In this document: one piece after another, positions 1-7,823 of the stretch
Layout of the letters: every line of letters begins with the position of its first letter
Numbering within the stretch: position 1 is the first letter of the stretch
Notes under the pieces: generated by a model
What the model saw: only the letters and a program-made list of their open reading frames with translations
Database searches by the model: none
What the model was told of the DNA's origin: nothing
Made by a program: the position numbers and the translations under genes
From: Planctomycetota bacterium
GTDB taxonomy: Bacteria > Planctomycetota > Planctomycetia > Pirellulales > UBA1268
Reading direction: 5' to 3'
Assembly (NCBI GenBank): GCA_003669605.1
Contig: QWOP01000038.1
Coordinates: 1 to 44,326 of the forward strand
Length of the DNA: 44,326 bases

Positions 1-90
1 AGAGAAACAAGTGGCTACGAGAGAAACAAGTGGCTACGAGAGAAACAAGTGGCTACGAGAGAAACAAGTGGCTACGAGAGAAACAAGTGG
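1..90. repeat. 19-bp tandem repeat array, about 4.7 copies, cut by the window edge
   Basis: The unit agagaaacaagtggctacg is repeated without mismatch at 1-19, 20-38, 39-57 and 58-76. A partial fifth copy (77-90) then runs into unique sequence. The array may continue upstream of the window. Because 19 is not a multiple of three, all three plus-strand frames cycle through the same stop-free translation, which creates a spurious open frame. It lies downstream of the 3' end of the cysteine desulfurase gene. The remaining sequence up to 212 shows nothing I can name. Confidence 0.95.
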
Positions 91-212
91 TTTGGTGTGG
101 GGGCCGATCAGTTATTTCGGCATCTGACCCTGCCGAAATTCTACAAGGGAGCGACAGAGCGGGCAACATCGGGGTCTGAAGTCGCCATCCCGGGCGGTAG
201 AGTCGGCCTTCC

Positions 213-1409
213 CTACCCCATTCGCCGGACTGTCGTCACCCCACGGCAGATGATGGCGGCCGCCGCGACGATCTCCTCCTCGGTGGTAAACCGCGAAAGG
301 CCGAAACGGAGGCTCGTTCGGGCCTGATCGTCGTCGAGCCCGAGGGCCTGGAGCACATGGCTCGGCCGCGGCTGTTCCGAGGAGCAGGCGCTGCCGGAAC
401 TGGCCGTCACCGCATCGGCGTCGAGCGTCGCCAGCAGGGTCTGCCCGTCGATCCCCGGCAGTCGGACATTGAGGTTGTTGACGAGGCGGAGGAGCGTGCC
501 GTCGGCCGACAGGGCGTCGAGGGGGGGGCCGTTGAGGACCAGCCCGTCGATGCCGGCGGCGAGCAGGGACATCAGCCGATCGCGCAGCCGCCGCATCCGC
601 GGGGCATCGACTGGCAATTCCGCCACTGCCAGTTCGGCCGCGACAGCCATGCCGACGATTCCGGGAACATTGTGCGTGCCACTCCTCAGGCCCCGCTCCT
701 GTCCGCCGCCGAAGACGAGTGGATCGATCCGCACTGGCCGGCCACGGCGGCGGACCCACAGGGCTCCGGTTCCCTTTGGACCATGAAACTTATGGGAGGA
801 AAAACTGGCCAGGTCAGCCCCCATGGCGGCGACATCCACGGGCATCCGACCGAGGGCCTGGGCGCAGTCGACATGGAGCAATCCCCCCCGGCTGTGCACC
901 ACCTCCGCGATCGCGCCCACATCCTGGACGACGCCGATCTCGTTGTTGGCCAGGAGTACCGACACCAAAAACGTGTCGTCGTCCCAGGCCTGATCGATGA
1001 CAGCCGGATCGATCCGTCCGGCCATCCCCGGTCTCGACTGCGGCACGACCGGCACGCGCCTGATCGCGTGCCCATGGCGGCCGAGATGGTCGAGGGTTTC
1101 GAGCACTGCTGGATGTTCGGTGGCGGGAGCGAGGATCAAGCCGGGCCCGCGGCGGCGCAGCGCCGCCCCCTGGAGCGCCAGATTGATGCTTTCAGTGGCA
1201 CCGGAGGTGAAAACGATCTCGCGTGGATCGGCCCCCACCGCCCGCGCCATCCGCCCCCGCGACGCTTCCACCGCGTCACGGGCCTCGCGCCCCATGCTGT
1301 GGGTGGCGCTGCCGGCGTTGCCGTAGTGTTCGGTGAACCAAGGAAGCATCGCCTCAAGCACGCGGGGGTCGAGCTTGGTGGTGGCGTGGTTGTCGAGGTA
1401 GATCGGCAT
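213..1409 (-). CDS. Cysteine desulfurase, NifS/IscS family
   Basis: A PLP-dependent enzyme that takes sulfur from L-cysteine as a persulfide, giving alanine, and supplies it to Fe-S cluster or thio-modification pathways in the cytoplasm. The 398 residues fit the family length. Visible landmarks are the N-terminal YLDNHATT motif, the SGATES phosphate loop near residue 70, His99 in TEHP, Asp181 in HVDCAQA, the PLP lysine K207 in SSHKFHGPKG, and the persulfide cysteine C342 in SSGSACSS. The short loop round the cysteine suggests the NifS/IscS class rather than SufS, by eye only. It is the last of three minus-strand genes, 20 bp after the MutT-like gene. No scaffold gene (iscU/sufU) or other isc/suf gene is nearby, so the sulfur acceptor cannot be read from context. 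The name is firm; the choice among iscS, nifS and a tRNA-thiolation enzyme is not. Confidence 0.95.
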   Translation of the reverse strand: MPIYLDNHATTKLDPRVLEAMLPWFTEHYGNAGSATHSMGREARDAVEASRGRMARAVGADPREIVFTSGATESINLALQGAALRRRGPGLILAPATEHPAVLETLDHLGRHGHAIRRVPVVPQSRPGMAGRIDPAVIDQAWDDDTFLVSVLLANNEIGVVQDVGAIAEVVHSRGGLLHVDCAQALGRMPVDVAAMGADLASFSSHKFHGPKGTGALWVRRRGRPVRIDPLVFGGGQERGLRSGTHNVPGIVGMAVAAELAVAELPVDAPRMRRLRDRLMSLLAAGIDGLVLNGPPLDALSADGTLLRLVNNLNVRLPGIDGQTLLATLDADAVTASSGSACSSEQPRPSHVLQALGLDDDQARTSLRFGLSRFTTEEEIVAAAAIICRGVTTVRRMG

Positions 1410-1429
1410 GGAGCGGGTGCCGGGCGGAG

Positions 1430-2059
1430 TCAGGCGAGTCGGCCGGCTGCCAAGGCATCGAGCGTGATCTGCGACCAGGTTTCGAAACGATCGCGGTCGG
1501 CCAGCAGTTCTTCGAGAGTCGCAAACACGCAGTCGACGAGATCGGCCTCGCGGCTCGAGACATCAGGCCGCTCCAGGTCGATGACGTGGACGATCCCCAG
1601 ATGGACGCTTCCCACGGGCGTGGCGTCGTCGTTGATCAGCCCCACGCACCGGGCAGTCCAGCCGCCGCCGATGGTGATCTCCTCGTCGAGTTCACGGCGC
1701 ATGCCGGAGTCGTAGGAGGCATCATCGCCGTGCTCGCCGTCGGTGCTGGCGATGTGGCCGCCGATCCCCACCGAGCGTTTGGAACGCAGCCGCGCCTCTC
1801 CCTGACCGCCGCCCCGGGTGTAGGCGAGAAAGCGACAGACACCATCATCCCCTCGGGAGGAAAGGACGCAGTAGGGGATGAGTTGCTTGAACGACGGATC
1901 CTCCTCGACGCTCCCCCGCGGGCGCCAGCAGGTGTTGGCGGGGTCGAGAAGCAGCGGCAGATAGGAGGCTGTGTCGGCGGAAAACCCCTGAAAGACTCCC
2001 GCCCGTTCGAAGACTGCCCGCGGCACCACGAGCACTTCTTCCTCATGCACTGCGGCCAT
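1430..2059 (-). CDS. MutT/Nudix-like predicted phosphoesterase
   Basis: A 209-residue cytoplasmic protein resembling the predicted MutT-family phosphoesterases (COG4112 type). The core RRELDEE (residues 121-127) matches the REUXEE metal-binding helix of the Nudix box. It is preceded by GIGGHI at 98-103 and followed by a beta-rich half with an HLGIVHV strand. The box is not canonical: the spacing between the glycine strand and the helix is long, and the EExG glycine is replaced. An N-terminal region with VLVVPR and a KQLIPYCVL strand is also typical of this subgroup. Substrate unknown. It sits between queA (91 bp upstream) and the cysteine desulfurase (20 bp downstream) on the same strand, so co-transcription is likely. 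I am confident of the fold family but not of the activity. Confidence 0.8.
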   Translation of the reverse strand: MAAVHEEEVLVVPRAVFERAGVFQGFSADTASYLPLLLDPANTCWRPRGSVEEDPSFKQLIPYCVLSSRGDDGVCRFLAYTRGGGQGEARLRSKRSVGIGGHIASTDGEHGDDASYDSGMRRELDEEITIGGGWTARCVGLINDDATPVGSVHLGIVHVIDLERPDVSSREADLVDCVFATLEELLADRDRFETWSQITLDALAAGRLA

Positions 2060-2150
2060 CCCACACTCCTCGCTTCACACTCTTGGGGCTCTGCTTGCCA
2101 GTCGCACCGGGTTATAGCCGATCCGCCCTTCCTCAGGCAGCCTCTGCCGC

Positions 2151-3197
2151 TCACTCCAGCAGCATGCAGTCGCCGTAACTCAGCAGCCGGTAGCGTTGCC
2201 GGATCGCTTCGGAATAGGCCCGTGCCACAAGCTCACGGCCGGCAAAGGTGCTGACGAGCACCAGGAGCGTCGTTCGCGGCATGTGGAAATTGGTGAGCAG
2301 GCAGTCGACGGCACCGAAGCGGTGCCCTGGTCGGATGAAGAGCGACGTCGGCCCGCACCACGGCTGGATCGCGCCGCCGGCGGCGGCGGTCTCCAGGGTC
2401 CGCGCGGCGGTGGTCCCCACGGCCACCACCCGCCCGCCGCGCTGCTGGGTGGCCAGCACGGCGGCGACCGTCTCCTCCGGGCAGTGGCACCATTCGGTGT
2501 GCATGGGGTGGTCGTCAAGGCGTTCGACCGTGATCGGCCGAAAGGTGTCGATGCCGACATGGAGCGTGACGCCGGCCCGCTCCACCCCCCGGGCAGCCAG
2601 CGACTCCAGCAGGGCCGAGGTAAAATGGAGACCGGCGGTGGGGGCGGCGGCAGAGCCTGCCAGCCTGGCAAACACGGTCTGGTAGTCGGCGGTGTCGTCG
2701 GCCCGTGCCTCGCCGCCCCGGATGTAGCCGGGCAGCGGCACCCGGCCGACGGTGGCCAGGAGGTCTTCTGCGCTGCCGGCGCGGTCGGGCTGGGCCAGCC
2801 AAGTGCCCCCGGCCCCGCGGCCGACGAGTTGCAGCCGGAGTGCCTCTTGGTTGTCGCCGTCGACAAGCGCGATCGACTCCCCAATCACGGGCCGGCCGCG
2901 AGTGTGGGCGAGGATTTGCCACGGCCCCTCCGGGGTGGTTCGCAGATAGAGCCCTTCCCAGCGGCCGCCGGTTGCTACTCGCCTGCCGATCAACCGAGCG
3001 GGGACGACGCGGGTGTCGTTGACCACCAGCAGATCGCCGGGGCGGAGGAGATCCGCCAGATCGCGGACGTGGTGGTGGGCGAGGCTGCCAGCAGCGCGGC
3101 GAACGTGCAGCAGCCGAGCGGCCGAGCGGTCGGGGAGCGGTTCCTGGGAGATCAGGTCGCTGGGCAGGTCGTAATCGTACTGATCGGCTGCGGACAT
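2151..3197 (-). CDS. queA: S-adenosylmethionine:tRNA ribosyltransferase-isomerase
   Basis: Transfers and isomerises the ribosyl part of SAM onto 7-aminomethyl-7-deazaguanine in tRNA, making epoxyqueuosine, the penultimate step of queuosine synthesis. Hallmarks are DYDLPSDLISQEPLPDRSAARLL at the start, the DLLRPGDLLVVNDTRV segment, GYI in the middle, TAGLHFT, the HVGIDTFRPI strand, HTEWC, and a TNFHMPRTTLLVLVSTFAG region near the end. At 348 residues it has the usual length. I start it at the ATG at 3195-3197 because the family begins right at this point; the open frame extends 13 codons further with no family similarity. It diverges from rsmH across a 142-bp gap, and heads the queA-MutT-desulfurase group. 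Confidence 0.95.
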   Translation of the reverse strand: MSAADQYDYDLPSDLISQEPLPDRSAARLLHVRRAAGSLAHHHVRDLADLLRPGDLLVVNDTRVVPARLIGRRVATGGRWEGLYLRTTPEGPWQILAHTRGRPVIGESIALVDGDNQEALRLQLVGRGAGGTWLAQPDRAGSAEDLLATVGRVPLPGYIRGGEARADDTADYQTVFARLAGSAAAPTAGLHFTSALLESLAARGVERAGVTLHVGIDTFRPITVERLDDHPMHTEWCHCPEETVAAVLATQQRGGRVVAVGTTAARTLETAAAGGAIQPWCGPTSLFIRPGHRFGAVDCLLTNFHMPRTTLLVLVSTFAGRELVARAYSEAIRQRYRLLSYGDCMLLE

Positions 3198-3339
3198 GGC
3201 CCCAATCCTACTCCTCCGCTGCCGGGGTGGGAGCATGTGCTACAAAGCAGGCTGGCAAGACCGGCCACGTGTCGGTTCTGTAGGTTCCCATTCCTGTTTC
3301 CCCCTCACCCGATCAAACCCAAAGCCCGCCGGGCGCCCG

Positions 3340-4245
3340 ATGGCCTCCACGATTCACAAGAGCGTCATGCCTGCGGAAGTGCTCTCGTACCTGGGCCTCA
3401 AGCCCGGCGACCGGGTGGTCGATGGGACGCTCGGTGGCGGGGGCCACACCCGTTTGCTCGCCGAGGCCGTGGGCCCCACCGGCCAGGTGATTGCGGTCGA
3501 CCGCGATCCCGGAGCGATCGCCCACGGGGCTGAGATATTCGCCGGGCTGCCGGTGCGGTTTGCCCAGGCCAACTACCGCGATATCCCCGAGGTGCTCGAT
3601 GCGGTGGGGGTCGATGCGGTCGATGCGGTTCTCCTCGACGTCGGTCTCTCCAGCGATCAGTTGGCCGATGCCTCGCGTGGTTTCTCCTTCGACGCCGATG
3701 GTCCGCTCGATCTCCGCTTCGATCCCACCGAAGGGGAACCGGCCTGGCGGCTGGTCAACCGGCTGCGGCCGGAGAGCCTTGCCGATCTGATCTACGAATT
3801 TGGCGAGGAGCGTTTTAGCCGGCGGATCGCCCGACGGATTGCCGCTGTCCGCGAGAAGGCGCCGATCCAGTCGGCCCGCGAGTTTGCCCGCGTGGTTGCC
3901 TCTGCGATCCCCAGGCAGTATCCGCCGCCGCGGATCCATCCCGCCACGCGGACCTTCCAGGCGCTGCGGATCGCGGTCAACGAGGAACTGAAGTCGTTGC
4001 AGATCGCTCTGGAGCGGACCCCCACCCGGCTTGTGCCTGGAGGGCGGATGGTGGTGATCTCGTTCCACTCGCTGGAGGACCGGCTCGTCAAGCAGGCCTT
4101 CCGTAACACGCAGGTCTGGGAGTGCCTGACGCGGTCGCCGGTCGATGCCTCCGAAGAGGAGACCTCCCGCAATCCGCGAAGCCGCTCGGCCCACCTCCGC
4201 GCGGCGCGGCGTCTCCCCGAGCCTGGCGACGCGACTTCCGCCTAA
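3340..4245 (+). CDS. rsmH: 16S rRNA (cytosine-1402-N4)-methyltransferase
   Basis: SAM-dependent methyltransferase that makes N4-methyl-C1402 in the decoding centre of 16S rRNA (formerly MraW). The N-terminal HKSVMPAEVL, the SAM loop DGTLGGGGHT (near residue 30), AVDRDPGA, LLDVGLSSDQL, GFSFDADGPLDLR, the HPATRTFQALRIAVNEEL segment and VVISFHSLEDRLVK are all family signatures. Length is 301 residues, normal for RsmH. I chose the ATG at 3340 because the conserved region starts six residues later; the frame is open further upstream without similarity. In most bacteria rsmH opens the dcw cell-division cluster, but no ftsL, ftsI or mur gene follows here, in keeping with the scattered division genes of planctomycetes. 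Confidence 0.95.
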   Translation: MASTIHKSVMPAEVLSYLGLKPGDRVVDGTLGGGGHTRLLAEAVGPTGQVIAVDRDPGAIAHGAEIFAGLPVRFAQANYRDIPEVLDAVGVDAVDAVLLDVGLSSDQLADASRGFSFDADGPLDLRFDPTEGEPAWRLVNRLRPESLADLIYEFGEERFSRRIARRIAAVREKAPIQSAREFARVVASAIPRQYPPPRIHPATRTFQALRIAVNEELKSLQIALERTPTRLVPGGRMVVISFHSLEDRLVKQAFRNTQVWECLTRSPVDASEEETSRNPRSRSAHLRAARRLPEPGDATSA

Positions 4246-4885
4246 CAGGCAGCTTTTCCGCTGACTCAAGTCCCGCTGCGCATCTCTCCGCAGAGCCTTT
4301 AAGAGCCTGCTTTGCGCACGCCTCCGGCGGGATCGTCAACCACCGGCAACTGGTAGAATCAACCGCTTCTGGGGGATTGGACTGGGGAAATCCAGACACC
4401 ACCTCTGAGCGATCACCACATCGCCATGGACCGCAGCAAAACCGCCACCGTCTCGCCGTCCACCGCCACCATCGGAACGCTCGTGGACGACGCCGGGGTT
4501 GCCATCGGCCTCACCGCCAGCAAAGGCGGATCTTCCGTACCAACCCACCGCTTGGTCGATCTGCTCGGTCGCGTGAACGAGTATTTTCTCACCCGTTTTG
4601 CATCCGCCGATGGTCCTCGTCGACGATCCCATCCGATGATCATCGGCACTGGGCGAAAGGCGTCGCCTGAGAGCGGGACCGAGTCTTGCCTCGGCGACGT
4701 GCGCGAGATGGACCGCGCGGAAGACGGCGGCGGCTCGCCGCCCAGAAGCACCACCCTTCAGGCGGACCAGAGAGAGAAAGAGGCATCCTGCGGCAGCTGT
4801 CGGTAAAGTTGCGGTTGATTCAGTAACCCCGTCGCGAGAGCCACCGCAGGATGCAACTCATCGAAGCACTGATGACACACTCCGC
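4246..4885. other. Spacer of about 640 bp between rsmH and the 15-bp repeat array
   Basis: The stretch contains one weak coding candidate (4426-4806, listed separately). The rest shows no RNA gene, strong hairpin or further repeat that I can see. Confidence 0.5.
4426..4806 (+). CDS. Doubtful hypothetical protein, 126 aa
   Basis: Not recognised. The first 60 or so residues look protein-like: a Thr/Ser-rich start, then a plausible amphipathic helix (HRLVDLLGRVNEYFLTRF), with third codon positions mostly G or C as in neighbouring genes. The second half is rich in Arg, Gly, Ser and Cys and looks non-coding, so the gene may be artefactual or recently extended. There is no convincing ribosome binding site before the ATG. 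It follows rsmH on the same strand after 180 bp. No signal peptide or membrane segment. Confidence 0.3.
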   Translation: MDRSKTATVSPSTATIGTLVDDAGVAIGLTASKGGSSVPTHRLVDLLGRVNEYFLTRFASADGPRRRSHPMIIGTGRKASPESGTESCLGDVREMDRAEDGGGSPPRSTTLQADQREKEASCGSCR

Positions 4886-4990
4886 TTACTTCGCCTTGAG
4901 TTACTTCGCCTTGAGTTACTTCGCCTTGAGTTACTTCGCCTTGAGTTACTTCGCCTTGAGTTACTTCGCCTTGATTTACTTCGCCTTGAG
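4886..4990. repeat. 15-bp tandem repeat, seven copies, containing in-frame stop codons
   Basis: Seven consecutive copies of ttacttcgccttgag, read on the minus strand as CTC AAG GCG AAG TAA, i.e. Leu-Lys-Ala-Lys-stop. Units start at 4886, 4901, 4916, 4931, 4946, 4961 and 4976. The copy at 4976-4990 is the genuine 3' end of the minus-strand gene 4976-6220; the other six lie just past its stop in the same frame. The only difference is in the unit at 4961-4975, where the first codon reads ATC. This is a tandem amplification of a gene's last codons together with its terminator codon. Confidence 0.97.
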
Positions 4991-6220
4991 CTTGCCACTT
5001 AGCTTCACGTACTTCTTCGTGAGTTCTTTGAGAGTGTCCTTGGCTGTGTTGAGCTCATAACTGGCGTCGCAGATATCGTCATACAGCGACTGAGCTTCCT
5101 TGTTGCCTTTGATGACTGTGCGGTCGTAGCCTTTAAAATCGCGATCCAACCTCTCCTGGACTTCTTCGATCTTCGAGATCGTCTCGGCAATATTGCGGGG
5201 GCCATCGAATGACGCCTTCTCGAATTTACCGTAACTCTCTGTAACCAGTTTATCGGATGCAACTGCTCTCTTGCCCCGTTGCTCCTCAGCGTTCATGAAC
5301 GCGAAGTTGAGCTCACCGAACTCGTGCTCCCTATCAAGGACCATTTGATGGCAACTGGCAGCATCGCGATGAACCCGTTCGAGAAACATTCCCAGGCTGT
5401 CCTGCATAAACTGCTTGCTATCGAACCCCCCCTTGAGGGCAGCGGCCGCGGTCACGACAAGCGCTTTTGACTTGCTGACGAGTTCCTGAGTTTCATGGCT
5501 CTTGTCTTCTATATTGTTCACGAGATTGTACGGTTTATTCGTGGCATACTCGAAAGTTTTTTCGCCACCCAGAAGGTCGATCAGGTGTTTCGATTTCTTA
5601 AACTCTTTGAGTGAGCCGTCGTACTGTTTCCGAGCCGCGGCATCGCTCTTGGCAACGCGACCGGCGATCGTGGAGATCGTTTTGCATGGTGCCGACAAGC
5701 CTGCAGCTGCTTTCTTCGCGCCGGCAGCGTTATGACTAGCAATAGAGACAACAGTGCGAGTGATCTTGCCACATTCCTCATAGGCCGTTTTCGCTTCGAC
5801 GACCGAGGCACTTACACTGTAAAACTGCTCTTCAAGCGACCGGCGAAGCTTCTCGACATCAGCCAGCAGATTGTCGGCCTTGGTACGAAATCGGTCGTCG
5901 GCGGCTGCGAGGAAGTCCGCCAAGATCCGATCCATGCCGCGGTCCAATTCGGTGAGGGCCGCATTGTAGTTTTCCCCCTTATCCTGCCTGCTGGCCGCTT
6001 CGAGCAGATTGCGATAATTACTGCTTGTGATCCTGTATTTCGTGGTCGCCTTATCGATCTCTTTGGGGTCGAGCTTCTGCAGGGCGGTATCGAGCCCCTT
6101 GGCGACATCTTCCATCCCCGATGATTTGCGAAAAACAAGGAGAAATTTCTCGCTCGGCTTCTTGCCCGCCTTCCCCTCGAAGGTCCGCTTGCAAATTTTC
6201 CAACTGTCGAGATAGGCCAT
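4976..6220 (-). CDS. Orphan helical/coiled-coil protein, 414 aa
   Basis: Not recognised. The protein is strongly charged, Lys/Glu/Ala-rich and appears nearly all alpha-helical, with heptad-like stretches (for instance around residues 105-150 and 335-414). It has no signal peptide, membrane segment or catalytic motif that I can see, so it is probably cytoplasmic or delivered by some other means. The ATG at 6218-6220 is preceded by a strong GGAGGAGG ribosome binding site at 6-7 nt. The gene is visibly richer in A and T, and freer with A/T-ending codons, than every neighbour, suggesting acquisition from elsewhere. Its C-terminal LKAK-stop is repeated six more times downstream. A promoter candidate with an embedded palindrome lies 40-70 bp upstream. 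It stands alone, between non-coding stretches, and belongs to no visible operon. Confidence 0.85.
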   Translation of the reverse strand: MAYLDSWKICKRTFEGKAGKKPSEKFLLVFRKSSGMEDVAKGLDTALQKLDPKEIDKATTKYRITSSNYRNLLEAASRQDKGENYNAALTELDRGMDRILADFLAAADDRFRTKADNLLADVEKLRRSLEEQFYSVSASVVEAKTAYEECGKITRTVVSIASHNAAGAKKAAAGLSAPCKTISTIAGRVAKSDAAARKQYDGSLKEFKKSKHLIDLLGGEKTFEYATNKPYNLVNNIEDKSHETQELVSKSKALVVTAAAALKGGFDSKQFMQDSLGMFLERVHRDAASCHQMVLDREHEFGELNFAFMNAEEQRGKRAVASDKLVTESYGKFEKASFDGPRNIAETISKIEEVQERLDRDFKGYDRTVIKGNKEAQSLYDDICDASYELNTAKDTLKELTKKYVKLSGKLKAK

Positions 6221-6260
6221 GGCAACCTCCTCCGGATATCGAACTCAAAAAGGGGAATGC

Positions 6261-6289
6261 AAAGTAGCGAATCTATCAGATTCCCTCAA
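6261..6289 (-). promoter_or_regulatory. Candidate promoter with a palindrome filling the -35/-10 spacer
   Basis: Read on the minus strand, TTGAGG (6289-6284) and TACTTT (6266-6261) are 17 bp apart, the ideal sigma70 spacing. The spacer begins with a perfect inverted repeat, GAATCT-GAT-AGATTC (6283-6269). Transcription would start about 30-35 bp before the ATG of the 414-aa orphan gene and leave room for its strong ribosome binding site. The hexamers match consensus only partly (about 4/6 and 3/6), and planctomycete promoters are poorly defined, so this is a candidate only. Confidence 0.4.
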
Positions 6290-6340
6290 TCCAAAACCCA
6301 TCTTTACGGGGGAGGCATGGCCCCACGCAAAGAGCCTCTG

Positions 6341-6368
6341 TTGGCTAACCTGTTTTGGCCAACCTGTT
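6341..6368. repeat. 14-bp tandem direct repeat, two copies
   Basis: ttggctaacctgtt (6341-6354) is followed at once by ttggccaacctgtt (6355-6368), with one mismatch; the similarity runs two bases further. It may be the beginning of an array like the longer ones in this window. Confidence 0.8.
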
Positions 6369-6611
6369 TTTATTTGATCGCGGCTTTTCTCTGCTTCGAC
6401 ATCCGCCGCGAGGCAGGTGCCACTCCGTGGGGGCAATGGCGGACGCTCCCTGGCCTGACCGGGAAACTCCCGGAAGCCATCTGGGGAAAGTGGCCCCTGC
6501 GGCCTCCGACCGATCTGGCAACGGCTGGCCGATTCCTGGACAATCCTTCCTCCGCCAATTGATCGAAAGTCAATTCCAGGCGTACCGAGGCTTCCTGGAG
6601 ATACCGGCGCC

Positions 6612-7637
6612 ATGGATGCGATCGAGCCTTCCCTCACCCCCCGCCTACCGGGCGAACTTGCCTCACCGCGGCTGCCGGCCGCCCCCCGTCGCGATCCATC
6701 CCCGCCAGGGCCGTCCGCTCCCAGCAGCCCACCGCGCAGCGGCGTCGTGCCCGCCACGACCCCGCCCCCCCGGCCGAAGGCCCGGCGCGAGAAGACGATC
6801 CTTTTGGGAATGCTGGGAACGCTCGCCGGAGCATTTGTCGGCGTCCTCTCCATGAAGCTCCTCGTGCCTAGGCCTCCGGCAGGCACCGGGCCCGATGTCC
6901 ATCTCGAGCAGGGGGTCCACAATGGATTCGACTTGGTCGAACCCCCTGCCTTGACCACCGCCGGGCCACCCCAGCCCTCGCCCCACGATCCCTTCCGCGG
7001 TGCCACGCCTCCGGCCGCCGCTCCCCCCGACGACCAGGCTGCCGGCGCGGAGCGGTTTCCGCGATCGAGGTTTGCTGCGGAAACAACTCCCCTCGCTGCG
7101 GATCAGGCCACGACCGGCCGGTTCGGCGCCCCCCCCACCGACGACGGCCTGCTGGTGGCGCCGCCACCCGATCTCCAACCGGTCCCCGTTGAGGCCGCGC
7201 CGCGGCGGGCGGCCACCGCCGCCACGACTCCCGGTGGGGCTGGCAATCCCTTGCGCCGTGGCCCGGTGGCTCCCCCGCCAGCGGAGCGGGAGGGAGCCGC
7301 TGCGGCGTTCCTCCCCCCCAACGCAGGCTTCGCGGCCGCGGCTGGAGGTTCGGCCGTCCTCCCCGCGTCGGCTGAAGTGCCGCCGAACCCACGCGGGCCC
7401 GGGGCGGAAAACGCGGCTGAGAGCTATGTCGTTCAGAACGGCGATTCCTGGTGGTCGATCGCCGAGGGAACCTACGGCGACGGCCGCATGTACAAGGCGC
7501 TCTTCGCCTGGAACCGGGCCATCGATCCCCGCGTCAGCCTGGCGCCGGGAACGCCCTTGGAACTGCCTGCAGAGCCCCGACTCCGCGCAGCCTGGGGACG
7601 GTTGATCCCCGTCGACTCTCCCCCTCAAGCCCGTTGA
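6612..7637 (+). CDS. Membrane-anchored LysM domain protein
   Basis: A 341-residue protein with a short Pro/Ser-rich cytoplasmic N-terminus, one transmembrane helix (about residues 62-84, after the basic RPKARREK), a long low-complexity Pro/Ala-rich linker (about 85-265) and a C-terminal LysM domain (about 270-319: SYVVQNGDSWWSIAEGTYG ... ALFAWNRAIDP ... LAPGTPLELP). LysM domains bind N-acetylglucosamine-containing glycans such as peptidoglycan, so the protein probably tethers the inner membrane to the wall or a periplasmic glycan; the linker would span the gap. No enzymatic domain is present. The ATG at 6612 follows GGAGAT at about 10 nt. It is convergent with the DUF1571 gene. Function beyond binding is unknown. 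Confidence 0.85.
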   Translation: MDAIEPSLTPRLPGELASPRLPAAPRRDPSPPGPSAPSSPPRSGVVPATTPPPRPKARREKTILLGMLGTLAGAFVGVLSMKLLVPRPPAGTGPDVHLEQGVHNGFDLVEPPALTTAGPPQPSPHDPFRGATPPAAAPPDDQAAGAERFPRSRFAAETTPLAADQATTGRFGAPPTDDGLLVAPPPDLQPVPVEAAPRRAATAATTPGGAGNPLRRGPVAPPPAEREGAAAAFLPPNAGFAAAAGGSAVLPASAEVPPNPRGPGAENAAESYVVQNGDSWWSIAEGTYGDGRMYKALFAWNRAIDPRVSLAPGTPLELPAEPRLRAAWGRLIPVDSPPQAR

Positions 7638-7823
7638 ATGACTTGCCTGCCTCGCAGGCTTCGAGCCGGTGCCGGCCGCATCCTGGCCGGGCCGTTCTTC
7701 TTTCTCCCCGGTTGGCCCGGGGTCGCGGGCCGTTGCCCATCGGTGTCTCAGATCACCCGCCGCGACCTTGCCCCGCGACGCGGGGGGACAAGCGTCTGAG
7801 GTGACGCTCACCCCCCGAGGGGA

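Larger units (their letters stand above)
6221..6611. other. Divergent spacer of about 390 bp upstream of the orphan gene and the LysM gene
   Basis: It holds the promoter candidate at 6261-6289 and a two-copy 14-bp direct repeat at 6341-6368. It is part A/T-rich, part GC-rich. A short plus-strand frame crosses it but lacks good support. Nothing else is evident. Confidence 0.5.

Noticed and set aside
49..327. Plus-strand open frame starting inside the 19-bp array
   Set aside because: The frame is open only because the repeat lacks stops on that strand; beyond it the frame runs antisense into the cysteine desulfurase gene.
3238..3246. Extended -10-like TGCTACAAA upstream of rsmH
   Set aside because: The spacing is plausible but no -35 element is present and the match is short, so it is not listed as a promoter.
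4851..5060. Plus-strand open frame reading a repeated YFALS peptide
   Set aside because: It is the complement of the 15-bp array and of the 3' end of the orphan gene. It has no other support, and the opposite strand explains the repeat better.
6257..6562. Short plus-strand frame with a hydrophobic stretch (LLANLFWPTCFYLIAAFLCF)
   Set aside because: The purine-rich block before the inner ATG is too close to serve as a ribosome binding site, the frame crosses the 14-bp repeat, and the C-terminal half looks non-coding. It might be a small membrane peptide, but support is poor.
7771..7785. Short hairpin CCCCGC-GAC-GCGGGG between the convergent LysM and DUF1571 genes
   Set aside because: A 6-bp GC stem without a T-run is expected by chance in DNA this GC-rich.
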